A DNA stretch of 64,000 bases, from contig NZ_NRDF01000006.1 in assembly GCF_003130205.1 (NCBI RefSeq), forward strand, positions 1-64,000. The letters run 5' to 3'. A program made the position numbers and the translations under genes. Numbering within the stretch: position 1 is the first letter of the stretch; each line of letters begins with the position of its first letter. The stretch is from Aggregatibacter actinomycetemcomitans (lineage in GTDB: Bacteria > Pseudomonadota > Gammaproteobacteria > Enterobacterales > Pasteurellaceae). This document shows positions 38,076 through 50,010 of this stretch, piece after piece. The notes under the pieces are model-generated. The model was not told the origin of the DNA, did not search any database, and saw nothing but the letters and a program-made list of their open reading frames with translations.

Positions 38076-39278
38076 ATGAAAAAGATCGCAATTATTACCG
38101 TGGTCGTCATACTTGCGATCTTTGCATTTTTTTATGTCCGGATTCAGAAGCTGGAAACGGTGGTTTCTACGAAACTGGCACAACATGAAACCCAATTTCA
38201 AGCGTTTAGCTTAGGCTTTTTCCCGCAACCTTACCTTGCTTTTGAAAACGTTAAACATAACCAAATCAGTATTGCAAAGCTGACCGGTAGATTTCCGTTA
38301 TCCGCCTTGTTTTCCGGGAATGTCAAATTACAGGCGCTGGAAATTCAAAACGCCAAATGGTCTGAAAATGCACAGAATAGCGCCGATATTCAAATGCGTT
38401 TTTCCGATTTTTCTCTCGATAATATTTCTCCCGACGGCATTGCCTTTAGCGGCGATAATTCGGTTACGGTGGAATTGGCAAAACCGTTGTACGGCAACAA
38501 TAAAACCTTTAATTTCCGTTTTATCAAGGGCGCGATTCAGCGTAACGGCGAACGAAAATTTACGGCGCAGTTTGACCATGCCGTTTTAAATGCAGAAACC
38601 TTAGGCTTTATTCAGGCGGATTTAGACTTATCCCAATACACCAAGCACCTGACCGCAGACATTAATTCTTATTGTCCGCCCGATTCGCCTTGTACCGCAC
38701 GCTTGGATTATGTCAGCGAGCCGGAAAAAAGTGCGGTCGGTTTTTCCGCTAAAAATTATCCGCTGGAACGCCTGCTGACCTGGTTCACTTTCCCGAAAAC
38801 CATTACCGGCAATGCCGATGTGGACATCGCCATGCAGTTCGACCGTTCTCAAATTATCGGCGGTAAATTCTATTTTGATGCGAGAAATGGCGAATTATTG
38901 GGGATAAATTTGTTGGAGTTGGCAGGACGACATTTGCCGGTTAACTGGGATGCTTCGGCGTTAAAAGACAGAAATAATATTAATACCAAATACGACCGGA
39001 TGACCGGCAGCTTCCGTTTGCAGGGACATCAACTTGATATTGAAAAAATGATCTTGAAAACCACCGCACTTTTAGGTGAGGGGCGTGGCCGGGTAAATTT
39101 GCAAGCTATGCAATGCGATGTTGATCTGAACCTTCGTCCAACCAATGAAAAATACGCGGACATTGTACTACCGATTCATTTCTTTAATAGTTGCTATTCG
39201 CCGCAATATGAAATGAATATCGACAAAGCATTTCGCAATAAAATCAAAGAACTTCTTCGACGTAAATTAAAACAATAA
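38076..39278 (+). CDS. AsmA family membrane-anchored protein
   Basis: A 400-residue protein with one N-terminal membrane segment (IAIITVVVILAIFAFFYVRI, residues 4-23) and a periplasmic beta-rich body. Its C-terminal part (GEGRGRVNLQAMQCDVDLNLRP) matches the AsmA-type repeat that closes the lipid-transfer groove in the AsmA/TamB/YhdP group. It is shorter than E. coli AsmA. A role in outer-membrane lipid homeostasis is inferred from the family. It abuts dcd and sotB, as the Haemophilus orthologue does. Confidence 0.8.
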   Translation: MKKIAIITVVVILAIFAFFYVRIQKLETVVSTKLAQHETQFQAFSLGFFPQPYLAFENVKHNQISIAKLTGRFPLSALFSGNVKLQALEIQNAKWSENAQNSADIQMRFSDFSLDNISPDGIAFSGDNSVTVELAKPLYGNNKTFNFRFIKGAIQRNGERKFTAQFDHAVLNAETLGFIQADLDLSQYTKHLTADINSYCPPDSPCTARLDYVSEPEKSAVGFSAKNYPLERLLTWFTFPKTITGNADVDIAMQFDRSQIIGGKFYFDARNGELLGINLLELAGRHLPVNWDASALKDRNNINTKYDRMTGSFRLQGHQLDIEKMILKTTALLGEGRGRVNLQAMQCDVDLNLRPTNEKYADIVLPIHFFNSCYSPQYEMNIDKAFRNKIKELLRRKLKQ

Positions 39279-39279
39279 T

Positions 39280-40476
39280 ATGGTCTCTTTAAAAATTGTA
39301 CGACGCCTGAAATTTTTTCGCGTTGTGTTACTGGCATTTGCTGCGTTTATTTTTAACACCACCGAATTCTTACCCGTCGCCTTGTTATCCGACATTGCGC
39401 AAAGTTTTGAAATCCCCGTGCAGCAAGCGGGGCTGATGATCACTGTTTATGCCTGGATTGTTTCCCTGATGTCACTGCCGTTTATGCTGATGACGGCAAA
39501 GCTGGAGCGGCGTAGTTTGCTGATTAAACTCTTTATTGTGTTTGTCGCCAGCCATATTTTTTCCGTTATGGCGTGGGATTTTTGGATCCTGCTGTTATCC
39601 CGGATCGGTGTAGCGTTTACCCATGCGATTTTCTGGTCTATTACTACGTCTCTGGCGGTGCGGGTCGCGCCGAAGGATAAAAAAGCGCAGGCGATCGGGT
39701 TGCTGGCAATGGGCAGCGCGTTGGCGATGGTACTGGGTTTGCCCCTTGGACGGGTTATCGGGCAGTATTTTGGTTGGCGTGAGGCGTTCGGTATTATTGC
39801 GTTCCTGGCATTTACAGTAACGGCGCTGCTGTATCGCTTTCTGCCGCATCTGGCAAGTCGCAACGCCGGTTCGCTAAAATCCGTCCCTTTATTATTCAAA
39901 CGCCCGCTGCTGGTGGGCTTATATGTGCTGACTATCCTCATTATTTCGGCACATTTCACCGCTTATAGTTATATTGAACCGTTTATTGTACGTATTGGCG
40001 CAATGAGCGATAGCACCGCCACGGCGATCTTATTGATTTTCGGCTTATCGGGTATTACTGCCAGTTTGTTGTTTAACCGCTTTCACCGCTTCGCACCGGC
40101 AAAATTCTTGTTGAGCGCCATGGCTATTTTAGTCATTTCTTTGCTGCTGTTATTGCCGTTCAGTCAAAATCAAAGCGCCATGTTCTTACTGGCATTTATT
40201 TGGGGGGTAGGCATTTCCGGTATCGGTTTGAGTTTGCAGGTGCGGGTGTTGCAGCTGGCACCCGATGCCACTGATGTGGCAATGGCGATCTATTCGGGGC
40301 TTTATAATATCGGCATCGGCGGCGGTGCATTATTGGGCAATCAGGTCATGCAACATTTCGGACTTGCCAATATCGGCTTTTCAGGCGCCTTGTTTGCAGC
40401 GCTTGGATTTATGTTGTTTATGTCTATCCATTTTCGCTATGGAAAAGCCAATCGCGAAAATTTAACGCATTTATAA
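39280..40476 (+). CDS. sotB: Sugar efflux transporter, MFS (SotB type)
   Basis: A 398-residue major facilitator protein with twelve hydrophobic segments. The N-terminal FNTTEFLPVALLSDIAQSF and the motif RIGVAFTHAIFWSITTSLAVRVAP identify the SotB/arabinose-efflux branch of drug:H+ antiporters. It begins one base after the AsmA-like gene and is last in the udk cluster. The substrate is inferred from the family name only. Confidence 0.85.
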   Translation: MVSLKIVRRLKFFRVVLLAFAAFIFNTTEFLPVALLSDIAQSFEIPVQQAGLMITVYAWIVSLMSLPFMLMTAKLERRSLLIKLFIVFVASHIFSVMAWDFWILLLSRIGVAFTHAIFWSITTSLAVRVAPKDKKAQAIGLLAMGSALAMVLGLPLGRVIGQYFGWREAFGIIAFLAFTVTALLYRFLPHLASRNAGSLKSVPLLFKRPLLVGLYVLTILIISAHFTAYSYIEPFIVRIGAMSDSTATAILLIFGLSGITASLLFNRFHRFAPAKFLLSAMAILVISLLLLLPFSQNQSAMFLLAFIWGVGISGIGLSLQVRVLQLAPDATDVAMAIYSGLYNIGIGGGALLGNQVMQHFGLANIGFSGALFAALGFMLFMSIHFRYGKANRENLTHL

Positions 40477-40511
40477 TGAACCGACCTATTCATTAATAGA
40501 TTGGAAAATAG

Positions 40512-40542
40512 AAAAGTGCGGTGATTTTTCACCGCACTTTTT
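40512..40542. terminator. Inverted uptake-sequence terminator (sotB/der)
   Basis: AAAAGTGCGGTGA and TCACCGCACTTTT form a 13-bp stem with a four-base T loop, between the convergent sotB and der genes, with A and T runs on either side. Confidence 0.92.
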
Positions 40543-40545
40543 GTG

Positions 40546-42087
40546 TTATCTTTTCGCTTTCTTAATAAACTTCATCAAACGTTTACGTTTGCGTAATTGG
40601 TTTGGCGTGAGTTTATTGCGTCTGCCGGCAAACGGGTTGTTGCCTTCCTGGAATTGCAAACGAATCGGCGAGCCGATGATTTTCAGGCTACGACGGAAAT
40701 GGTTGGACAAATAACGTTTATAGGAATCCGGTAATTTATCCACTTGGTTGCCGTGAATCACAATAATCGGCGGGTTGTAACCGCCCGGGTGGGCATATTT
40801 GAGTTTTACCCGACGACCGCTAATCATCGGCGGTTGGTGTTCCTCCGTGGCGATTTGCAAAATACGCGTTAGCATAGAGGTGGTCATTTTTTGTGTGGCA
40901 CATTCGTAGGCTTCTTTGATGGAATCAAACAAATTGCCGATGCCGCTGCCGTGCAAGGCGGAAATAAAATGCACACGGGCAAAATCAATAAAATCCAAAC
41001 GGCGATCCAGTTCCGATTTCACCCGATCTTTCACTTCCATATCCAAGCCGTCCCATTTGTTCACCACGATCACCAGCGAGCGACCGGCGTTTAAAATAAA
41101 GCCGAGGAGGGATAAATCCTGATCGGAAATGTTTTCGCGCGCGTCAATCACCAATAACACTACGTTAGCGTCCTGAATGGCTTGCAGGGTTTTGATGACG
41201 GAAAATTTTTCCACCGCCAAATGCACTTTTCCCCGTTTACGCACGCCGGCAGTGTCGATTAGGGTGTAATCCTGACCGTCGCGTTCCATGGGAATATAAA
41301 TGCTGTCGCGGGTGGTGCCCGGCAAGTTGTAAACCACCACGCGATCTTCACCTAAAATGCGGTTGGTCAGCGTGGATTTGCCGACGTTCGGGCGCCCGAC
41401 AATGGCGATTTTGATATTTTTCTTATCGGGCGTCTGTTCCTGCGCCAGTTCTTCGTCTAAAAGTGCGGTGTCTTCTTCGTTTGAAAAATCGAAGTCCTCG
41501 TCCCATTCGTCGAATTCGGTGGTGTTGGTCTCATTGGAAGAAACGTCGGTATTTTCCACCGCACTTTCTTCGCTTTCTTCCGTCGTTTGCTCCGCCAACG
41601 GACTAAGTACCTGCTCCATTAAGCTCACAATGCCGCGCCCTTGAGAAGCGGCGATTTGGGCAATGTCGCCCAAGCCTAATTGGTAAAATTCGGCGCAGTG
41701 GGAATCCGCATCAATGCCATCCACTTTATTGGCGACCACCACCGTGGTTTTGTTTTGGCGCTGGCGTAAATAATTGGCGATGCCAATGTCCGCCGAGGTT
41801 AATCCTGCGCGGGCATCCACCAAAAAGAGAACGATATCCGCTTCTTCAATGGCGAGCAGCGATTGTTCCGCCATTTTTTCTTCTACGCCTTCTTCCGTGC
41901 CGTCGATACCGCTCGTATCAATGACGATAAAATCATGGCCGGCAAGGTGGGCGTGACCGTATTTGCGGTCGCGGGTTAAGCCGGGAAAATCGGCGACGAG
42001 GGCGTCGCGGGTGCGGGTCAGGCGATTGAATAGGGTGGATTTTCCCACATTCGGGCGACCCACCAAGGCAACTACGGGAGTTGTCAT
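40546..42087 (-). CDS. der: Ribosome biogenesis GTPase Der (EngA)
   Basis: A double GTPase needed for 50S ribosome assembly. The 513 residues hold two G domains, each with GRPNVGKST (first at residues 10-18), the first with NKVD, the second with NKWD, joined by a long acidic linker (about 165-225, rich in E and D; it includes two uptake words), and a C-terminal KH-like domain ending in basic [22 protein letters not shown]. Transcribed alone, convergent with sotB. Confidence 0.98.
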   Translation of the reverse strand: MTTPVVALVGRPNVGKSTLFNRLTRTRDALVADFPGLTRDRKYGHAHLAGHDFIVIDTSGIDGTEEGVEEKMAEQSLLAIEEADIVLFLVDARAGLTSADIGIANYLRQRQNKTTVVVANKVDGIDADSHCAEFYQLGLGDIAQIAASQGRGIVSLMEQVLSPLAEQTTEESEESAVENTDVSSNETNTTEFDEWDEDFDFSNEEDTALLDEELAQEQTPDKKNIKIAIVGRPNVGKSTLTNRILGEDRVVVYNLPGTTRDSIYIPMERDGQDYTLIDTAGVRKRGKVHLAVEKFSVIKTLQAIQDANVVLLVIDARENISDQDLSLLGFILNAGRSLVIVVNKWDGLDMEVKDRVKSELDRRLDFIDFARVHFISALHGSGIGNLFDSIKEAYECATQKMTTSMLTRILQIATEEHQPPMISGRRVKLKYAHPGGYNPPIIVIHGNQVDKLPDSYKRYLSNHFRRSLKIIGSPIRLQFQEGNNPFAGRRNKLTPNQLRKRKRLMKFIKKAKR

Positions 42088-42371
42088 AAAAACCTCTTAT
42101 AAATGAAATGTGCCACGGGAAGATCGACATCGGCACTTGAAAAATGGCAGGCATTATAGCGGATTTTAGCCATGATGAGAAATCACAAGGCTTTGACGTG
42201 ATAATTTATTTCTAAAAATCACTTTAAAAATTTTCTGTCGGCATTATATTAAATAGGTGAAATTTTATACTGATCATCTCATCAATTCATGCAATGCCGC
42301 AGGGCGTTCTTACACTTGGCGGCAAATCAAACCGAATAATCGCATTTAGATATTAAGCAATAAGGATAACT

Positions 42372-43355
42372 ATGGCAAAACAAAACTATTACGAGATATT
42401 AGGCGTGGATAAAAATGCCGATCTCGATGCAATTAAAAAGGCGTATCGCAAATTGGTGCGCAAATATCATCCCGATGTCAGCAAAGATCCCGACGCAGTG
42501 CAAAAAACCGCCGAGGTGAATGAGGCTTATGAAACCTTGAAAGATTCGCAAAAACGGGCGGAATACGATGAAATGCTGGCAAACCCGTTTGGTGCGGGGC
42601 AAGGAAATCCGTTTGGCGGCGCACATCAGGGCAATCCGTTTGAAGGCGCATACGGCGATGGCAGCGGTTTCCGCCATTATGAATTCCACAGCGGCGCGGG
42701 CGGTGAACCGTTTGGTCAGGGGGATTTCCATTTTGAGGATTTATTCTCCGCTTTCGGTCGTCGCGGTCAGCAACAATCACAAACGCGCCAAACCGGGCCG
42801 ATAAAAGGCGAGGATCAACACGCCGAGCTCAGCATTGATATTTCGGCGGCGTATCAGGGTGCGGAGCGTTCTTTAAGTCTGAATATGCCGACCATTGACG
42901 AACACGGGCGAATTATTCAACAGACCAAAACCATGAATGTGAAAATTCCGAAAGGCATTGCCGAAGGGCAACAAATTCGCTTGTCAGGGCAAGGCTTACC
43001 GGGCATCAACGGAGGTACAAGCGGAGATTTGTACTTGAAAATCCGTTTCCATGAACAGCCCGATCTCTATGTGAAAAACAAAAAAGACGTTTGTCAGACT
43101 ATTGATATTTTCCCATGGCAGGCGGTGCTGGGCGGCAAAACCGTGGTGTCCACTATCGGCGGAAAACTGCAAATCAACCTGCCGGCGAACAGTCAAAGCG
43201 GCAAAAGTATTCGTTTGAAAGGCAAAGGCATTCCGGCGAAAGACGCAGGCGATTTGTATTTGAATATTCGTATTGTGGTGCCGGCGGTAGAAAACGAGGC
43301 GGATCGTGCCGCATGGGAACAATTAAGCGCGCATTTTGCCGCGAAACAGGCGTAA
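42372..43355 (+). CDS. cbpA: Curved DNA-binding protein CbpA (DnaJ family)
   Basis: A 327-residue J-domain co-chaperone and nucleoid-associated protein. The J domain (1-70) has the HPD motif in KYHPDVSKDP. A Gly/Phe-rich linker with repeated NPFGG/GNPFEG units (about 72-125) is followed by the two beta-barrel substrate-binding domains (AELSIDISAAYQGAERSLSL; KIRFHEQPDLYVKNKKDV). It has no DnaJ zinc centre, as expected. AAGGATA precedes the ATG; its modulator cbpM follows after 22 bases. Confidence 0.96.
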   Translation: MAKQNYYEILGVDKNADLDAIKKAYRKLVRKYHPDVSKDPDAVQKTAEVNEAYETLKDSQKRAEYDEMLANPFGAGQGNPFGGAHQGNPFEGAYGDGSGFRHYEFHSGAGGEPFGQGDFHFEDLFSAFGRRGQQQSQTRQTGPIKGEDQHAELSIDISAAYQGAERSLSLNMPTIDEHGRIIQQTKTMNVKIPKGIAEGQQIRLSGQGLPGINGGTSGDLYLKIRFHEQPDLYVKNKKDVCQTIDIFPWQAVLGGKTVVSTIGGKLQINLPANSQSGKSIRLKGKGIPAKDAGDLYLNIRIVVPAVENEADRAAWEQLSAHFAAKQA

Positions 43356-43377
43356 CACAGAATAAGGAATGGACGTT

Positions 43378-43668
43378 ATGAAACAAGATATTGATATTAA
43401 ACTGAGTTTTAGTGAGATGTTGAATGTGTGTGCCGGTGAACGGCAGTGGTTGTTGGCGCTGATTGACGAGGGCATTATTTCCGTGGAAGGGCATCCGGAG
43501 CAGGCAGTATTTAGCGGCTTCCAAATGGCACGCGTCCGTCGAGCCCACCGCTTAAGCCATGATTTTGAAGCCAGCGTGCCTGCCTTGAGTTTGATTATGC
43601 AACTGCTTGATGAAGTGGAAGAATTGCGTAAGCAAACGCGCTCTATTTCGTTGTTAAGCGATCATTAA
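43378..43668 (+). CDS. cbpM: CbpA modulator CbpM
   Basis: A 96-residue MerR-like protein that binds the CbpA J domain and blocks its co-chaperone and DNA-binding functions. The ATG at 43378 is chosen because AAGGAA lies 8 bases before it; the earlier ATG at 43369 sits on that ribosome binding site. FSEMLNVCAGERQWLLALIDEGIISVEG and FQMARVRRAHRLSHDFEAS are family-typical. It is paired with cbpA in one operon. Confidence 0.92.
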   Translation: MKQDIDIKLSFSEMLNVCAGERQWLLALIDEGIISVEGHPEQAVFSGFQMARVRRAHRLSHDFEASVPALSLIMQLLDEVEELRKQTRSISLLSDH

Positions 43669-43686
43669 AAAACATTTGAAAAACAC

Positions 43687-43715
43687 ACCGCACTTTGAAA
43701 GCCCAAAAGTGCGGT
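43687..43715. terminator. Inverted uptake-sequence terminator (cbpM/purA)
   Basis: ACCGCACTTT and AAAGTGCGGT pair across a short loop between the convergent cbpM and purA genes. Here the arms are in the outward orientation (ACCGCAC first), still giving a 10-bp stem. Confidence 0.8.
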
Positions 43716-43732
43716 CGTTTTCCCATGCGTTT

Positions 43733-45046
<1,314 letters not shown>

Positions 45047-45118
45047 TTAGCTTGAGGTTATAAAAATCAACGGTTGCCTACTTTACTATTTTCGGCTTGG
45101 AATCTCAATGCAACTCCT

Positions 45119-46084
45119 TTATTTATTCGCCAAAAGGACCGCTCTTTTCGGTGCGGGATAGCCTTCGATGGTTTTGCTGTGATCATTCGGATCAAGAAAA
45201 TCCACCAGCGATTCATTTTCCAGCCAGTCGGTCTTCCGTTGTTCTTCCAATGAAGTCACCGCCACATCCACGCAACGCACATGGTTAAAACCGGTTTTTT
45301 GTAACCAATGAATTAACGCGGCAACGGAAGGAATGAAATACACATTTTTCATTTTGGCATAGCGATCCATCGGCACTAAGACGGTGTTTTCGTCGCCGTC
45401 CACTACTAAGGTTTCCAGCACCAATTCGCCGCCTTTGACCAGTTGGGCGCGCAGCTGCGAAAGATGATCCAGCGGTGATTTACGGTGATACAACACGCCC
45501 ATGGAAAACACCGTATCAAACGCCGAGAGGGGCTGCATTTGCTCGATACCGAGTGGAATCAGATTGGCACGACGATCGTCGTTTAACAATTTACGCACGG
45601 CTTCAAACTGGCATAAAAATAATTCCGTCGGATCAATACCCACCACCATTTTCGCGCCTTCGCCCACCATGCGCCACATGTGATAACCGCTGCCGCAACC
45701 CACATCTAAAATGGTGCGATCCTGCAACGGGGCAAGATGGGGCAGCACGCGATCCCATTTGAAATCGGAGCGCCATTCGCAACCCAGATGAATGCCAAGC
45801 AAATCATACGGGCCTTTGCGCCACGGCATGAGCTGTTTGAGGTGGTGCACAATACGCTGCCGTTCGCCCTCGGAAAGGGGAGAAACGCTTTCAGATTTGA
45901 CCGCACTTTTCAGGTCAATGCGGGATGCCGCCAAGTGCGGTAGAAATTCTAAGACTTTCGCCCATTTGGCGTAGTCGCCGTGGGTTTGTTGCTGCCATTG
46001 TTTGAGTTGCAGGGGCAGCGTTTCCAGCCATGGTGAAAGATTGGTGGTGGCGATTTGTTGATAAAAAGGGCGAAAATCGATCAT
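45119..46084 (-). CDS. cmoB: tRNA U34 carboxymethyltransferase CmoB
   Basis: Uses carboxy-S-adenosylmethionine to carboxymethylate 5-hydroxyuridine at tRNA wobble position 34. The start at 46084 ([19 protein letters not shown]) matches E. coli CmoB and gives 321 residues; the extension upstream overlaps putP. The methyltransferase motif [20 protein letters not shown] is clear, as are [16 protein letters not shown] and [17 protein letters not shown]. It starts 13 bases after the putP stop, so the two are probably co-transcribed. cmoA is not in this window. Confidence 0.96.
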   Translation of the reverse strand: MIDFRPFYQQIATTNLSPWLETLPLQLKQWQQQTHGDYAKWAKVLEFLPHLAASRIDLKSAVKSESVSPLSEGERQRIVHHLKQLMPWRKGPYDLLGIHLGCEWRSDFKWDRVLPHLAPLQDRTILDVGCGSGYHMWRMVGEGAKMVVGIDPTELFLCQFEAVRKLLNDDRRANLIPLGIEQMQPLSAFDTVFSMGVLYHRKSPLDHLSQLRAQLVKGGELVLETLVVDGDENTVLVPMDRYAKMKNVYFIPSVAALIHWLQKTGFNHVRCVDVAVTSLEEQRKTDWLENESLVDFLDPNDHSKTIEGYPAPKRAVLLANK

Positions 46085-46097
46085 TTTGCTGTCTCGC

Positions 46098-47618
46098 TTA
46101 TAAGGCTTCTTTGTATGCTTTTTGGGCTTTGTCAAAGGTGTCGGTAATTTCCGCATCCGGTTTTGCCGACAGCAACGAAACCACCACAATGGCAAGGGTC
46201 GCCAGTAAGAAGCCCGGAATCATTTCATAAACTTGCGCCAATTCAGTGTTTTGCGGCAACCATTTTTTCCAGGCAATCACGGTGATGGCGCCGGTCAACA
46301 TGCCCGCCATCGCACCCGAAGATGTCATGCGTTTCCAGAATAAGGAAAGTAACACGACAGGTCCAAAAGCACTGCCGAAGCCCGCCCAAGCGAATTCCAC
46401 CAGTTTTAACACCAGGCTTTTTTCATCTTGTGCAATCCAAATGGCAATGCCCGCAATCACTAACACCATGGCGCGACCAAGCCAGATAAGTTCTTTTTCC
46501 GACGCTTTCGGCCGAATGAAGCCTTTGTAGAAATCTTCCGTAATCGCCGTAGAGGAAATGAGTAATTGCGCACTTAAGGTACTCATTACCGCTGCAAGAA
46601 TGGCGGACAACAACACGCCGGCAATCCACGGGTTAAACAGGAGGCGGGATAATTCAATGAAAACCTGCTCCGGTTCTTTATTGACCAGGGCAGCCGATTC
46701 AGTGCTGGCGTTCGCGTAAAAATAAATTATGCCGAAGAAGCCGATAGCGATGGCGCCCACCAAACAAAGTATCATCCAGGTCATGCTGATTTTGCGTGCG
46801 TTGTTGAGAGAATGGACGGAATCCGCCGCCATGAAACGGGCGAGAATATGCGGTTGTCCGAAATAGCCCAAGCCCCAAGCGGCAAGACTCAGTAAGCTGA
46901 CGGTGGAGGTGCCGCGGAATAAATCCGTAAAGTCTTTTTGTGCGCTGATTTCCGCTTGTTGTAAGACGCTTTGCAACTCATCAATGCCACCAATGGAAAT
47001 AACCACGAAAACCGGCGTGAGCAATAACGCGAAAATCATTAAAGTGGCTTGAATGGTATCCGTCCAGCTAACGGCAAGGAAGCCGCCGATGAAGGTGTAA
47101 ATGATGGTGGCGAGCGCGCCGTACCAAAGTGCGGTGGAGTAGTCAATTAAAAACAGATTGCGGAATAATTTCGCACTGGCAACCACGCCTGAAGCGCAAT
47201 AAACGGTGAAAAACACCAGGATAATGGTGGCAGAGACGATCTTCAATAAGTTATGGGACGTGCCGAAACGGTGATGAAAATATTCGGGCAGGGTTAAGGC
47301 GTTATTGTTGAATTCTGTGTAAATGCGTAGGCGACCGGCGATAAATAGCCAGTTCAGGTACGCGCCGAGGGTTAAACCGATGGCGATCCATCCCTCAACC
47401 AAACCGGATAAATAGACTGCGCCGGGTAACCCCATTAACAGCCAGCCGGACATATCGGAAGCGCCGGCGGACATGGCGGTGACGAAACTGCCCAAACGGC
47501 GACCGCCGAGAATGTAATCGGAGAAATTTTGAGTGTAATAGTAAGCGGCAATCCCGATGCCGAGCATGCCGACGATATAAATAACAAATGTGACAATTGT
47601 TGGATCTAATCCAAGCAT
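46098..47618 (-). CDS. putP: Sodium/proline symporter
   Basis: A 506-residue sodium-solute symporter with about thirteen membrane segments that imports proline with sodium. [40 protein letters not shown] near residues 33-72 and the [18 protein letters not shown] signature are typical of PutP. It is divergent from rng and followed closely by cmoB. Confidence 0.95.
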   Translation of the reverse strand: MLGLDPTIVTFVIYIVGMLGIGIAAYYYTQNFSDYILGGRRLGSFVTAMSAGASDMSGWLLMGLPGAVYLSGLVEGWIAIGLTLGAYLNWLFIAGRLRIYTEFNNNALTLPEYFHHRFGTSHNLLKIVSATIILVFFTVYCASGVVASAKLFRNLFLIDYSTALWYGALATIIYTFIGGFLAVSWTDTIQATLMIFALLLTPVFVVISIGGIDELQSVLQQAEISAQKDFTDLFRGTSTVSLLSLAAWGLGYFGQPHILARFMAADSVHSLNNARKISMTWMILCLVGAIAIGFFGIIYFYANASTESAALVNKEPEQVFIELSRLLFNPWIAGVLLSAILAAVMSTLSAQLLISSTAITEDFYKGFIRPKASEKELIWLGRAMVLVIAGIAIWIAQDEKSLVLKLVEFAWAGFGSAFGPVVLLSLFWKRMTSSGAMAGMLTGAITVIAWKKWLPQNTELAQVYEMIPGFLLATLAIVVVSLLSAKPDAEITDTFDKAQKAYKEAL

Positions 47619-47756
47619 TGTACCAACCTTAGTACATAGACTGCTGAAAAATGTGAAAAGAGGCGCATTTTACCGCATTTGCCCCTATTATTCTATTTTC
47701 CTTTTCGTTAGACTTATCAGACGAAAAAACAATTAGCAAACTTAATCAGGGACATT

Positions 47757-49232
47757 ATGGATTCGGTCGAATTATTGGTCAATGTGACACCCAACGAAAC
47801 GCGCATTGCCCTTGTAGAAACAGGTTTATTAAAAGAAGTACATATTGAACGCCAAGGCAAACGCGGCATTGTGGGAAACATTTATAAAGGGCGTGTGACC
47901 CGCGTGCTGCCGGGAATGCAGTCGGCGTTTGTGGATATCGGCTTGGAAAAAGCCGCCTTTTTGCACGCCTCAGACATCGTCTCGCACACTGAATGTGTGG
48001 ATGAAAACGAACAAAAGCAATTTGTGGTAAAAGACATTTCCCAGCTGGTGCATGAAGGGCAGGATATTGTCGTGCAGGTGGTGAAAGATCCGCTCGGCAC
48101 CAAAGGCGCACGCCTTACCACGGATATTACGCTGCCTTCCCGCTATTTGGTGTTCATGCCGGAAAACAGCCATGTGGGTGTGTCGCAGCGTATTGAAAGT
48201 GAGGAAGAACGCGCTCGTTTGAAAGAACTGGCGCTGCCGTTGTGCGACGAGTTAGGCGGCTTTATTATTCGCACCGCTGCCGAAGGGGCAAGCGAGCTGG
48301 ATTTGCAACAGGACGCGGAATTTCTGAAACGCTTATGGCGCAAAGTGCTGGAACGCCGCGCCAAATACCCGACCCGCTCCATGTTATACGGCGAATTGGC
48401 GCTCACCCAGCGTATTCTGCGCGATTTCATCGGCGCTAAATTAGATCGCATTCACATTGACTCCCGCCTTTGTTTCAACGAAGTCAAACAGTTCACCGAA
48501 GAATTCATCCCGAACCTCTCCGACAAACTGATTTTATACGCGGGAAATCAACCGCTCTTTGATGTCTATAGCGTGGAAGCGGGTATTCATAACGCGTTGG
48601 ATAAACGGGTGAACCTCAAATCCGGTGGCTATTTGGTTATCGAACAAACGGAAGCCATGACAACCATCGACATCAACACCGGCGCCTTCGTGGGGCATCG
48701 CAATCTGGAAGAAACTATTTTTAATACTAATATCGAAGCTACCAAAGCCATCGCTCAACAGCTCCAATTGCGTAATCTCGGCGGCATCATCATCATCGAT
48801 TTTATTGATATGCAAAAAGAAGAACACCGCACCCGCGTGCTGGAATCTTTGCAGGAAGCCCTTGCCGGCGATCCGGTGAAAACCAATGTCAATGGCTTCA
48901 CTCAACTGGGCTTAGTGGAAATGACCCGCAAACGCACCCGCGAAAGTTTGGAGCGCGTGCTCTGCGGCGATTGTCCCGCCTGCCAAGGGCGCGGACGGGT
49001 GAAAACCGTGGAAACCGTGTGCTATGAAATCATGCGCGAAATCATTCGCGTACACCATGTTTTCTCCAGCGAACAATTCGTGGTTTACGCTTCCCATGCC
49101 GTCGCCGATTACTTGATTAACGAGGAATCCCACGGCTTACTGGCGGAACTGGAGGTGTTCATCGGCAAACAAATCCAAGTAAAAACCGAAGTGTTTTATA
49201 CTCAGGAACAGTTTGATGTGGTGGTGATGTAG
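47757..49232 (+). CDS. rng: Ribonuclease G
   Basis: A 491-residue endoribonuclease of the RNase E/G family, involved in 16S rRNA 5' maturation and mRNA decay. The N-terminal S1 domain begins near RGIVGNIYKGRVTRVLPGMQSAFVDIG (36-62). The DNase I-like catalytic domain holds the metal-binding aspartates in TTIDINTGAFVG and IIIDFIDM, and the zinc-link CGDCPACQGRG follows near 400. It lacks the long C-terminal scaffold of RNase E, which separates the two enzymes. Confidence 0.97.
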   Translation: MDSVELLVNVTPNETRIALVETGLLKEVHIERQGKRGIVGNIYKGRVTRVLPGMQSAFVDIGLEKAAFLHASDIVSHTECVDENEQKQFVVKDISQLVHEGQDIVVQVVKDPLGTKGARLTTDITLPSRYLVFMPENSHVGVSQRIESEEERARLKELALPLCDELGGFIIRTAAEGASELDLQQDAEFLKRLWRKVLERRAKYPTRSMLYGELALTQRILRDFIGAKLDRIHIDSRLCFNEVKQFTEEFIPNLSDKLILYAGNQPLFDVYSVEAGIHNALDKRVNLKSGGYLVIEQTEAMTTIDINTGAFVGHRNLEETIFNTNIEATKAIAQQLQLRNLGGIIIIDFIDMQKEEHRTRVLESLQEALAGDPVKTNVNGFTQLGLVEMTRKRTRESLERVLCGDCPACQGRGRVKTVETVCYEIMREIIRVHHVFSSEQFVVYASHAVADYLINEESHGLLAELEVFIGKQIQVKTEVFYTQEQFDVVVM

Positions 49233-49244
49233 CCTTGACGATAT

Positions 49245-49322
49245 AAAAGTGCGGTGGATTTTGCGAACGTTTTTTAGGTGGTGTAGGTATTAAAAAACAC
49301 CGCAAAAATCCACCGCACTTTC
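49245..49322 (+). terminator. Long inverted repeat with uptake words after rng
   Basis: An arm of about 21 bases starting AAAAGTGCGGTGGATTTTGC is matched by the complementary GCAAAAATCCACCGCACTTT, with a 30-40 base loop that itself contains an inverted AAAAAAC/GTTTTTT pair. It probably ends rng transcription ahead of grxB. Confidence 0.75.
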
Positions 49323-49348
49323 CGTGAAAACCAACAAAAGGAGAACTT

Positions 49349-49996
49349 ATGAAACTCTATGTTTACGATCATTGCCCGTTTTGCGTGCGCGCCCGTATGA
49401 TTTTCGGCTTGAAAAATGTCCCCGTTGAACTCGTGACCATCTTAAATGACGACGCGGAAACGCCAATCCGATTGGTCGGCAAAAAAGTCGTGCCGATTTT
49501 AGTGAAAGAAAACAGCGAAGCTATGCCGGAAAGTTTAGACATTGTGCGTTACATTGATGAACATAACGGCGAAAAAGTCTTATCGGAAACGGTGCGCCCG
49601 GCAGTGGAAGCCTGGTTAAAACAGGTCGGCAGCTATCAAAATCATTTGGTCATCCCACGCTTTACCCGTCTTGGACTGCCTGAATACGCCACCCAAAGTG
49701 CGGTCGATTATTTCACCGAAAATAAAGAAAAATCCATCGGCGATTTTGCCGAAAATCTCGCGAATACCGACACCTATCTCGCCCGCTTTGCCCCCGATTT
49801 AGCGCAACTTGCCCATCTAATCCAATCGGACACCGCACTAAACGGCAGCCTTTCCCTGGAAGACATTCTCGTTTTCCCCATCCTGCGCAATCTCACCTGC
49901 GTAAAAGGCATGGTTTTCCCGCCGAAAGTCAACGCTTATGTGGAAACCATGTCCCGCTTGAGTCAAGTGCCGTTGTATCGGGATAAAGCGATTTAA
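49349..49996 (+). CDS. grxB: Glutaredoxin 2 (GrxB)
   Basis: A 215-residue glutathione-dependent thiol oxidoreductase with a GST-like fold. The N-terminal thioredoxin-like domain carries the active site C9-P-F-C12 (YDHCPFCVRARMIFG) and a cis-proline in VGKKVVPILVKE; the C-terminal helical domain follows from about residue 85. AAAGGAGA precedes the ATG. cobB follows after 14 bases. Confidence 0.95.
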   Translation: MKLYVYDHCPFCVRARMIFGLKNVPVELVTILNDDAETPIRLVGKKVVPILVKENSEAMPESLDIVRYIDEHNGEKVLSETVRPAVEAWLKQVGSYQNHLVIPRFTRLGLPEYATQSAVDYFTENKEKSIGDFAENLANTDTYLARFAPDLAQLAHLIQSDTALNGSLSLEDILVFPILRNLTCVKGMVFPPKVNAYVETMSRLSQVPLYRDKAI

Positions 49997-50010
49997 CGAG
50001 GAGGGAAAAT